Positions 24,269-31,712 of a stretch of 64,000 nt of DNA are shown here, piece after piece (positions within the stretch are counted from its first letter, which is position 1; every line of letters begins with the position of its first letter). Position numbers and translations under genes: made by a program. The stretch is taken from NCBI RefSeq assembly GCF_900240265.1, contig NZ_LT964740.1:119481-183480 (forward strand), given 5' to 3'. Source of the DNA: Galactobacillus timonensis (lineage in GTDB: Bacteria; Bacillota_I; Bacilli_A; Erysipelotrichales; Erysipelotrichaceae). The notes below the pieces were generated by a model, which was not told the origin of the DNA, did not search any database, and worked only from the letters and a program-made list of their open reading frames with translations.

Positions 24269-24297
24269 ATCCTAGCAAACCCACCTCCCATTTGCAA
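24269..24297 (-). promoter_or_regulatory. Promoter of the tRNA array
   Basis: TTGCAA (24297-24292) and TAGGAT (24274-24269) on the minus strand, separated by 17 bases, with TGC before the -10 (extended type). It lies about 30 bases before tRNA-Arg. Confidence 0.7.
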
Positions 24298-24330
24298 GGA
24301 GAAATTTCACTGATTCTGCGTGCACCGCAA

Positions 24331-26889
24331 TCACGGATTTCCATACAGAATATTCTCGTTATAGAAGTCCGAATGCATTGAGAACTGATTGTCCATGTAG
24401 TCCTTGCCCTTCAGTTCCAGCAGCGTTTCCGTATCGGAATACAGATCCGTCCCAAGGCCGAGCCGGTTCCCTTCAATGTCCGCACCAAGCGCAGACAGCG
24501 TCGTCGGGAAGAGATCAATCGTCGCAAACGTACGTTTCTCCGCCGGTTTCTCCTTGGCACCGTTGATGATATTGACATAGGTCTTGCGCTGGTAGCCTTC
24601 CGGCATATCGGAATAATAGTTATCATCCATGCACAGATGATCCCCGCTCAGCACAATCACCGTATCCTTGCCCCAGGGCTGCTCCTGTACCCACTGCACA
24701 AATTCCGAAACCTTCTTGCTCGAACATGCAAGCACATTGCTGTACTGGTCCGCATACGTATCCGGGCAGTCCTCACACAGCCACCCGTTGGTAAAATGCG
24801 TATCCACCGTCAGAATCGTCAGATTGAACGGCTCGTCCTGCGAAGCCAGCTGCGTCGCATCATCCTTGGCAAATTCAAAGAGCTTCGCATCCTCATAGCC
24901 CCACCAGACAAAGTAGTTCCATGGGATCAGACCCTGATTCTTTGCATAGTAGTAGTCATGGATCGTAAAGTTGCCGTGCTGCTTAAAGTACTCGGCACGG
25001 TTGCCGAACTCCGCATCCGATCCAAGCAGGAATTCCTGGTTGTAGCCCTGCTCCTTCAGGATATCGCCCAGCGTCGTTGCGCCCGGCATGAATTCCGAAA
25101 TGTTTCCGCGCTTGTTGGAGAAGGAATTGCTCAGCTTCAGCGGCAGACCGCTGGTCTGTGACACGATGCCGGCAATCGTCCAGGTACCGTTGGTCAGCGG
25201 GATACCGCCATTGAGCGTCGTACTGGAAGAGCCGTTGAAGCAGTTATTGGCCAGCGCCAGATCCGTCAACTCCGGAATCGCATTGAACGTCTTTCCGCCA
25301 CCGACACTTTCATCCGCCGCCGAAATCTCCATCGACTCCATGAAGATATAGATCAGGTTCTTCTTCTCCTCGGGGAACGTGATGTTTGCCGTCGAGGGAT
25401 CTACATAATACTCATCAAATACTTCCGCATTGATGTTCTGATTCGTCAGATAGTCGTAGACGCTGTAGCGCCACCAGAAGCTGTCAATCACAATGGCCCC
25501 GACCACAATGCCGGCAATGACCGTTGCCCAGCGCAGACCGTAGATCCACCGGATCCGTACCGTCCACTTCCCCTTTTCCGGATTTTTCTTGAGATGAATG
25601 AAGATCAGCAGCAGCACAATGCCAATGCCCAGCAGAATGCCGCCGACCATGCCCAGCTCAATGAAGAGATCCTTGAAATCGCCCCAGTTTGTACCGTTCA
25701 GATTGGTATTCATATGGAATGCCAGCTGATCAATGCTCACATCCGAAAATTCAGCGATCAGATACTGATAGCCAACCCACATCAGCCCAGGCAGAACCAT
25801 AAAGAGAAGCACCGGGATCTGCTTCAGAACCAGCGTCCACGTCTTCATCGGCTTTCCGGAAGAAAGCACCCTGTCCATGTTTCTGAGATCCAGCCACAGC
25901 AGTATCAGAGCCTCCGCACCGGCAAGATACACCATCCGGAACACGGCCGCCACCTGGTCATAGCGCACCTGCAGCTGCTCCAGAAACGACGCATTGATGA
26001 CGGTCGAATACACCGTATAGAACGCCTCATCATTGCGCGTCATCGTCACATCGGTGCTGTTGGTGTTGTAGGTGACCGAATCAATCAGCGTCCCCTCCTC
26101 AGGGTCATAAACCATGACATTGAGACCGTTGCGGTTGCCGCTGACATTCTTACCGTCAATCAGAATCGACGAACGGTTGCCATCATAGATGCCGGCACTG
26201 GTCATGTAGAAACGGTGCCCGTTGATTGACTCATAGTGCGTATCACTCTCACGGCCGACATAGGAATAGGTCTTGCCGTCATAGGCATAGGCCACATAGG
26301 AATCATTCACCTTGCCGTCCAGCGGCGTCGTCGTGATGCCGACCGACTTCAGCGCCGCATCCATCTCTTCCGTAAAGCCCGTCTTGCCATTGCCCTTAAC
26401 GGAGAAGATGAGCATCTTGTCCGCATACTTCGCCACCAGCTGCGGCAGCGTCATATCGGTAAAGTATTCATTCTCCGGATGTGAAAACGACTTCTCCGCA
26501 TAGGAAGAAAGGCTGTCCGTATCAAAGTACTTGATCCACTGCACACCCCAGTAGTAATAGGCACCAATCGATTCCTTTTCCGACGTCACCGTGACGCTGT
26601 CCGCCTGCTTCGAGCCAAGCGATACCTCGACGCATGCATCATTGGTAGCCGTTTTGCCCTCTTTGCCTGTACGCTCGGTGCCATCCATGTCCGCCGTCAC
26701 CGAAAGGACACGGTCCGTATTGCCATAGCTCTGCGAACTCTCCGGGATAAAAAACTGCAGACGGCCGGGCCGCGGCACAAAGGCCAGCACCAGACACAGC
26801 GCAATCAGAACCCCAAGAACCAGATCCCGCACCCGGATCTCAACAGAGTGATTTTTCATAAACTTTTCATCAACTTTACTCACGTGCAT
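24331..26889 (-). CDS. LTA-synthase-like membrane phosphoglycerol transferase with a large extra outer domain
   Basis: About 852 residues from the ATG at 26889 (a GTG six bases later is also possible; the frame reaches 26919). One N-terminal helix (VLGVLIALCLVLAFVP) is followed by an unusual domain of roughly 270 residues outside the membrane, then several helices, then the sulfatase-fold catalytic domain. Catalytic signatures are NLIYIFMESMEIS, the nucleophile region GIPLTNGTWT, LTVDTHFTNGW and VIVLSGDHLCMDDN. The family transfers glycerol-phosphate from phosphatidylglycerol to teichoic acids or glycans. The outer domain has ILEI/FAM3-like pieces (KMLIFSVKGNGKTGFTEEM..., GLNVMVYDPEEG). Confidence 0.85.
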   Translation of the reverse strand: MHVSKVDEKFMKNHSVEIRVRDLVLGVLIALCLVLAFVPRPGRLQFFIPESSQSYGNTDRVLSVTADMDGTERTGKEGKTATNDACVEVSLGSKQADSVTVTSEKESIGAYYYWGVQWIKYFDTDSLSSYAEKSFSHPENEYFTDMTLPQLVAKYADKMLIFSVKGNGKTGFTEEMDAALKSVGITTTPLDGKVNDSYVAYAYDGKTYSYVGRESDTHYESINGHRFYMTSAGIYDGNRSSILIDGKNVSGNRNGLNVMVYDPEEGTLIDSVTYNTNSTDVTMTRNDEAFYTVYSTVINASFLEQLQVRYDQVAAVFRMVYLAGAEALILLWLDLRNMDRVLSSGKPMKTWTLVLKQIPVLLFMVLPGLMWVGYQYLIAEFSDVSIDQLAFHMNTNLNGTNWGDFKDLFIELGMVGGILLGIGIVLLLIFIHLKKNPEKGKWTVRIRWIYGLRWATVIAGIVVGAIVIDSFWWRYSVYDYLTNQNINAEVFDEYYVDPSTANITFPEEKKNLIYIFMESMEISAADESVGGGKTFNAIPELTDLALANNCFNGSSSTTLNGGIPLTNGTWTIAGIVSQTSGLPLKLSNSFSNKRGNISEFMPGATTLGDILKEQGYNQEFLLGSDAEFGNRAEYFKQHGNFTIHDYYYAKNQGLIPWNYFVWWGYEDAKLFEFAKDDATQLASQDEPFNLTILTVDTHFTNGWLCEDCPDTYADQYSNVLACSSKKVSEFVQWVQEQPWGKDTVIVLSGDHLCMDDNYYSDMPEGYQRKTYVNIINGAKEKPAEKRTFATIDLFPTTLSALGADIEGNRLGLGTDLYSDTETLLELKGKDYMDNQFSMHSDFYNENILYGNP

Positions 26890-26890
26890 T

Positions 26891-26919
26891 ATCCTAATAC
26901 GAAAAAAATCCGGAATCAA
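26891..26919 (-). promoter_or_regulatory. Promoter of the LTA-synthase-like gene
   Basis: TTGATT (26919-26914) and TAGGAT (26896-26891) on the minus strand, with a 17-base spacer. The -35 lies in and beside the loop of the surE terminator. A GTG seven bases after the -10 would make the mRNA leaderless. Confidence 0.5.
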
Positions 26920-26927
26920 ATCCGGAT
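26902..26927 (-). terminator. surE terminator
   Basis: On the minus strand ATCCGGA pairs with TCCGGAT around a five-base loop, followed by TTTTTT. It begins a few bases after the surE stop. Confidence 0.8.
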
Positions 26928-26931
26928 CCGA

Positions 26932-27717
26932 TCACTGATAGTTCTTGAAGATATCGCGCCACAACTTCAACGCAAGCCCCGCCGTATCCCCGAACCGGTT
27001 CAGCGGCGTCACCGATACATAGTGGCGCCCAATGGCTGCAACATCACTGTCAATAGCGGCATCTTTCATATCCGGAACCGGCCCCAGCGGCCGCAGGATC
27101 GTGACAATTCCACCCTCTTCTTTTGTCTTGAGCTTTCTTCCATAATCGAAGATGCCGCCGACAACTGTTCCTTCGATCCCTTCAACTTTTCCCTTGGGAA
27201 CATTGACATTTAGCAGATAGGAAGAACAGTCCGGATCCTGAAGATATGTATCCAAAAGCTTTTCAGCACACTGTGCCGCCGCACCGTAGTCCCCGTGTTC
27301 CATATCATAGTCATCCAGCGACACCGCCATCGCCGGCACACCGAGAAACAGCCCTTCCATCGCCGCCGCCACCGTCCCGCTGTAGGCAATGTCCGAAGCC
27401 GTATTCCAGCCCGCATTGATGCCGGACACGACGCAGTCAAATTTCACATCTGCAAACAGTCCGTTGATTCCGACATAGGTACAGTCCGCCGGCGTGCCGT
27501 CAACACGGTACGCCGCCCTGGTGCCGGCGAGCTCAGCGGGAAAGGCATGCAGATCCTTCAGGAAATAGGTCACCCGATGCGAGCTGGCGGAACGCTGCCG
27601 ATCCGGAGCGCAGGCATAGACGTCAAAGGTTTTCCCCAGATGCCTGGCAAGAATCTGGATTCCCCGGGCATCCAGGCCATCATCGTTTACAAGCAATATC
27701 CGTTTTCTATTTTCCAT
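26932..27717 (-). CDS. surE: SurE, 5'/3'-nucleotidase
   Basis: 261 residues, normal length. The metal site starts ILLVNDDGLDARGIQ, APDRQRSASSH is the conserved phosphate-binding region, DCVVSGINAGWN matches the family, and the C-terminus (VSVTPLNRFGD) is the usual end. SurE removes phosphate from nucleoside monophosphates in the cytoplasm and is linked to stationary-phase survival. The promoter is an extended -10 (TGCTAGAAT) six bases before the ATG with no ribosome site. It is divergent from the methyltransferase-like gene. Confidence 0.93.
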   Translation of the reverse strand: MENRKRILLVNDDGLDARGIQILARHLGKTFDVYACAPDRQRSASSHRVTYFLKDLHAFPAELAGTRAAYRVDGTPADCTYVGINGLFADVKFDCVVSGINAGWNTASDIAYSGTVAAAMEGLFLGVPAMAVSLDDYDMEHGDYGAAAQCAEKLLDTYLQDPDCSSYLLNVNVPKGKVEGIEGTVVGGIFDYGRKLKTKEEGGIVTILRPLGPVPDMKDAAIDSDVAAIGRHYVSVTPLNRFGDTAGLALKLWRDIFKNYQ

Positions 27718-27723
27718 GCGTAG

Positions 27724-27746
27724 ATTCTAGCAGAGGGCGCTATAAT
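27724..27746. promoter_or_regulatory. Back-to-back -10 boxes of two predicted leaderless genes
   Basis: Minus strand TAGAAT at 27729-27724 is six bases from the surE ATG. Plus strand TATAAT at 27741-27746 is six bases from the ATG at 27753. The two genes share only 35 intergenic bases and neither has a Shine-Dalgarno. Confidence 0.6.
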
Positions 27747-27752
27747 CCAACC

Positions 27753-28775
27753 ATGAAGATTATCAATACGCCGGAGATTTCCGCCTTCCTCAGCCGCTGC
27801 TGGAACAATCTCTACAAAGACAGCCAGAATTCCTTTCTTGATCGCAGAGTCACAGAGAAAAATGAAACCGCAGTCAAAAAAAAGCTGCAGGCCGCAGGTC
27901 AGCAGGAATTCAACGGCCCGATCGAACGCTGGCCGCATCTTTTGATCGACGCGAATGAATGGGAAAACAGTCCCTACCATCAGAGTGTTCATCTGGATCA
28001 TATTTCGAGTCATTCGATTACCTATGAAGAAGAAACGATTCTTGGCGGACGGCTGTTCAATCTTGAGGCCATTCAGCCGGATCATAACCGGGAGCTGGCA
28101 GACTGGATGAAACTGCGTGCACTGAGCCATGACACAAAGGCGGTGTACCTGCTTCAAAACGGTGAAGACTGGATGCTCGATGCTCCGGGAGAAGCCGCAA
28201 CCAACAATCCACCCGCAATGGCCGCCCACGGAAACGTACTGACGTTCGGGCTTGGCATCGGATATTTTCTTTTCATGGCAGCGAAAAATCCGAAGGTACA
28301 TTCCATCACCGTCATTGAACGCGATCCGGATGTCATCGCTCTTTTTGAGAAAGATATTTTTCCGCAGATGAAGGATTCCGTTGCCGTTCCTGTTTCGATT
28401 GTACGGGGCAATGCCTTTGACTACTGGAACGAAACGTATCTGTCCTCCTTTGACTTTGTCTATACCGATATCTGGCGCAGCAGTGACGATGGCCTTGAAA
28501 TCATGATGCACCTGCTGGAGCAGTACAATCCAACGGTTGAATCCTGGTTCTGGATCGAAGACAGCATCATTGAACCGGTACGGACAGCGATCTTCCTTCA
28601 TTTCGTCGAACTCGCCGAGCACCGTACGATCCAGCCCGCTTCTGCCTATGCCTTATACACAAAAAAGGTACGGAACTACTTCCGTACCCGCAATGAAACA
28701 ATTGATTCCGTCAATGCCTTAAAGGATCTTCTTTATGACCGCACAATTATGCGAAAGATCCTAGCCCAGCATTGA
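27753..28775 (+). CDS. SAM-dependent methyltransferase/spermidine-synthase-fold protein
   Basis: 340 residues. The middle holds a Rossmann SAM-binding loop, VLTFGLGIGYFLFMAAKNPKVHSITVIERDPDVIALFE, followed by VRGNAFDYW and FVYTDIWRSSDDG. The acidic residue after strand 2 (IERD) and the loop resemble spermidine-synthase-type folds. The N-terminal 150 residues have no clear match. The substrate is unknown. The gene is alone, divergent from surE, and ends 14 bases before the convergent alpha-galactosidase gene. The mRNA is predicted to be leaderless. Confidence 0.75.
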   Translation: MKIINTPEISAFLSRCWNNLYKDSQNSFLDRRVTEKNETAVKKKLQAAGQQEFNGPIERWPHLLIDANEWENSPYHQSVHLDHISSHSITYEEETILGGRLFNLEAIQPDHNRELADWMKLRALSHDTKAVYLLQNGEDWMLDAPGEAATNNPPAMAAHGNVLTFGLGIGYFLFMAAKNPKVHSITVIERDPDVIALFEKDIFPQMKDSVAVPVSIVRGNAFDYWNETYLSSFDFVYTDIWRSSDDGLEIMMHLLEQYNPTVESWFWIEDSIIEPVRTAIFLHFVELAEHRTIQPASAYALYTKKVRNYFRTRNETIDSVNALKDLLYDRTIMRKILAQH

Positions 28776-30356
28776 GTCGTGGTGGAACAGCAGCTCCGCC
28801 TGATCCTTTCCATCCAGGGAATAATGAATCAGGATTCCCTTCTTCAGCACCTGCACATCCTGGACTTCTGCCGCGGCAAGATGACGCAGTTCTTTTAATT
28901 GTGCCTTTGCCTCTTCGCTGTAGGAGCCGGGATCATCGGAAATCAGATGCACACTCCCCAGCAGCGCATCGGCCCTTGCCAGATCCCTCTTTCTGTCTGC
29001 CGCGATCCTGAGGTTGTCGCTGCGCAGATAGAACACATCGGGATCATTGCGGAAGAAGCGATCATTCAGTTCAAAGCGCGAGATCGTGTTCATCACCGAA
29101 TGCCAGGTGGAATTGCGCTCCCGATGCATCGCATGCATGTACAGCGGATCGTCCCAGTCCAGGCTCACATCGCAGCCAATGCGGCAGTACGACGTAACGC
29201 CGAATGCCGGCATCAGCGGGACGCCGCAGCCGAGAATCGCATGATCCCCGCAGCACTCCTTCAGCAGGTTCATGGCCCGATACATTCTGCCGGCACGCGA
29301 TTCTGTACCATAGCTGAACGGTGCCGCCGAGTACAGGAAATCCAGCTTCACCAGATCCACATCCCAGTCTTCAAATACGACGCGGAAGGTTTCCCTGATG
29401 AAGTCTCTTACTTCCGGCAGATCGATATTGAGACCATAGAAGCCGCCCCAGTTGCCACCGGCAAGCCAGGGACTGCCGTCTTCATTCTTCAGCACCCAGT
29501 CGGGATGAAGGCTGTACAGATCACTGTCTTTCTGGACAGAGAACGGAGCCAGCCAGAGACCCGCCGTAAAGCCGGCCGAGTGGATGTCATCCATCAGCCT
29601 GCGCATCCCGGAAGAAAAGGTATCCGGCTTTGGCTGCCAGTCACCAACGGCCCTCTCCCAGCCATCATCGACCTGAAACAGATCACCTTTTTCAAATACC
29701 TTCTCACAGCCACTGAGATCCTGGCGCATCGTCTCTTCACTGATGTTCTGATACCGGTTGTACCAGGAACTGTAGCCGAAGATCACCGGCGCCTGAAGCG
29801 GCGGAAGGTTCAGCTTCTGATGCCAGAGATCATAGACATTTGCCTTGTTTCCTTCCGCAAGCAGAAGATCCAGGAACGGATGTTCTCCCGCTTCACTCTG
29901 TGGCGCATAGTCCTTGGAAATCAGGATGCGGTTTGTTTCATTGTCATAGCGAATGACAGTGTAGCCGTTTTCTTCATTCAGCGATCCAACAAAAAGAACA
30001 CTTCCATCCGCTTTCTGAACATAACCGAACGATTCGCCAGCGAACTGTCCACTCTTCGCATCGCGCTCCACAAAGGAATAATCCCCATAGGAAGAAAAGG
30101 CATACTTTCTCTCAAGAAACTTCGGAATCTGAGCGATCCCGTACTGCTTCGTACCGGGACGGGATAGGGGACACCAGCTCCAGCTCTGATAGCCGTTTAG
30201 AAATACGTATTCCGGCTGAAACGAAAGATCAATCTCCGCATAGAGAACAGCTGCCGCTCCCTCTTCGCTTACAGCCTTCAAATGAATTTCCTGCTCTTGG
30301 GTTTCCCCTGAAGAAAGGATGCGGTTATTCTGACGCAGAATCCACTTCAGTTTCAT
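28761..30356 (-). CDS. Alpha-galactosidase, GH36-like (clan GH-D)
   Basis: The start at 30356 (MKLKWILRQNNRILSSGE) has AAGGAGG in front and lies inside the end of the symporter gene. 531 residues, shorter than the 700-residue GH36 enzymes. The N-terminal beta domain ends near FGYSSWYNRYQNI. The (beta/alpha)8 barrel has FQVDDGWERAVGDWQP, TAGLWLAPFSV, the nucleophile region VDLVKLDFLYSAAPF and the acid/base region RIGCDVSLDWDD. It should release terminal alpha-galactose from imported oligosaccharides in the cytoplasm (no signal peptide). Last gene of the operon. Confidence 0.88.
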   Translation of the reverse strand: MKLKWILRQNNRILSSGETQEQEIHLKAVSEEGAAAVLYAEIDLSFQPEYVFLNGYQSWSWCPLSRPGTKQYGIAQIPKFLERKYAFSSYGDYSFVERDAKSGQFAGESFGYVQKADGSVLFVGSLNEENGYTVIRYDNETNRILISKDYAPQSEAGEHPFLDLLLAEGNKANVYDLWHQKLNLPPLQAPVIFGYSSWYNRYQNISEETMRQDLSGCEKVFEKGDLFQVDDGWERAVGDWQPKPDTFSSGMRRLMDDIHSAGFTAGLWLAPFSVQKDSDLYSLHPDWVLKNEDGSPWLAGGNWGGFYGLNIDLPEVRDFIRETFRVVFEDWDVDLVKLDFLYSAAPFSYGTESRAGRMYRAMNLLKECCGDHAILGCGVPLMPAFGVTSYCRIGCDVSLDWDDPLYMHAMHRERNSTWHSVMNTISRFELNDRFFRNDPDVFYLRSDNLRIAADRKRDLARADALLGSVHLISDDPGSYSEEAKAQLKELRHLAAAEVQDVQVLKKGILIHYSLDGKDQAELLFHHDSMLG

Positions 30357-31710
30357 GCCTGCCCTCCTTAATCTCTTCACTGATTTGAGCCGCATAGTCA
30401 TCGGTAAGACGGAATTTTTTCACGAAGAACAACAGCGCGACGAAGAGAAGAATGATCGGCCCAATCGTCATCAACAGACGCAGACCGATGATCGCATCCG
30501 TTGACTGCACCTTCTCGATGCCAATCGCATCGAGACCGATGCCGCAGATGAATACGGCAAAGCCGCTCGCCGCCTTGACGACGAATGTCTGCATCGAGAA
30601 GATGACCGACTCCTCGCGTCTGCCGCTTCTGTATTCGCCATAGTCAACGGTATTGGACAGGAAGACCGTCGTCAGAATCGTAAGAATTCCGTTTGCCGCA
30701 AACACCAGGAAGGCCGGAACCAGAAGTTCACCAACCTTAAGCTCAGCCACAACAAAGGTCGTCCCAAGAAGAATGCCATAGCCCGCAATCGCCGCCAAAA
30801 GACACAGCCGGAAGATCTGCGTATTGGACCACTTCTTTCGCAGAAGCGGGTACAGAATCATCATGCCGAGAATCTGACTCGCGCCGCCAACCGTCGAGAA
30901 TACGGTATAGGCATTCTGCCAGTCCGAGCCGCCAAGATCATACTTGAAGAAATAAAGGATCAGGTTGCTCGTAATGTAGAGAGCCGAATTCACAAGGATG
31001 ATCGTCAGTGCCGTCACCATCGCCTGATCATTATGGAACAGCGAATGGAACATGGAACGTACCGTAACGGCTTCGGACTTCTTTTCCTGCGCCGCTTCAC
31101 CCTTGGGCAGACGGCGGACCAGAATCCATTCAAAGATCACAAACAGCACCGCAACGATCAGCGCATAGCGCCCAAAGCCCGTCCGCTCCGTGCCACTGCC
31201 GAGCATCTTGACGATCAAAGGCGTACCCACGGTCACGATCGCATTGCCCACACCGGCACACGTACGTCCAACGACGCTCATCTCTTCCCGATCCTTGCCC
31301 GAAACGGTCAGGGTCGGAATCAGGCTCCAGAACGGAATGTCCATCATCGTATAGGTCACGCCCCAAAGCACATAGACGATCGGAAAATATACCAGCAGAC
31401 CGGCCGCCGAAAGATCCGGCGCCTTGAACAGCGCATAGAGCACAACTGCGTTCAGCACCGTCCCCGAAAAGATCCATGGCGCAAAGCGGCCCCATTTACT
31501 GTGGGTCTTCTGAACCAGAATCCCCATCAGCGGGTCGTTCAGCGCATCAAAGATACGCGCCGCCATCAGCACCGCACCGACAAACGTCGCCGACATGCCG
31601 AGAATGTCCTGGTAGTAATACAGCACATAGCCCGATGACAGTGCATAGACCATGTCCTTGCCTATGGCACCGATTCCAAACGCCGCCTTCAGCTTTGTTT
31701 CGTCCTTCAT
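30325..31710 (-). CDS. GPH-family sugar:cation symporter (MelB-like MFS)
   Basis: 461 residues with about twelve membrane helices. GIGAIGKDMVYALSSGYVLYYYQDILGM, MAARIFDALNDPLMGILVQKTHSKWGRFAPWI (the family's D-x-x-NDP-x-G and GR-x-x-PW blocks) and NTVDYGEYRSGRREESVIFSMQTF identify the glycoside-pentoside-hexuronide group. It imports galactosides or related glycosides with Na+ or H+. AAGGAG precedes the ATG. It lies between the GH2 enzyme (3 bases upstream) and the alpha-galactosidase, which it overlaps. Confidence 0.93.
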   Translation of the reverse strand: MKDETKLKAAFGIGAIGKDMVYALSSGYVLYYYQDILGMSATFVGAVLMAARIFDALNDPLMGILVQKTHSKWGRFAPWIFSGTVLNAVVLYALFKAPDLSAAGLLVYFPIVYVLWGVTYTMMDIPFWSLIPTLTVSGKDREEMSVVGRTCAGVGNAIVTVGTPLIVKMLGSGTERTGFGRYALIVAVLFVIFEWILVRRLPKGEAAQEKKSEAVTVRSMFHSLFHNDQAMVTALTIILVNSALYITSNLILYFFKYDLGGSDWQNAYTVFSTVGGASQILGMMILYPLLRKKWSNTQIFRLCLLAAIAGYGILLGTTFVVAELKVGELLVPAFLVFAANGILTILTTVFLSNTVDYGEYRSGRREESVIFSMQTFVVKAASGFAVFICGIGLDAIGIEKVQSTDAIIGLRLLMTIGPIILLFVALLFFVKKFRLTDDYAAQISEEIKEGRHETEVDSASE

Positions 31711-31712
31711 GA

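Noticed and set aside
28899-30167. 422-codon plus-strand frame opposite the alpha-galactosidase
   Set aside because: It is an antisense shadow. The GH36 motifs and ribosome site support the minus-strand gene.
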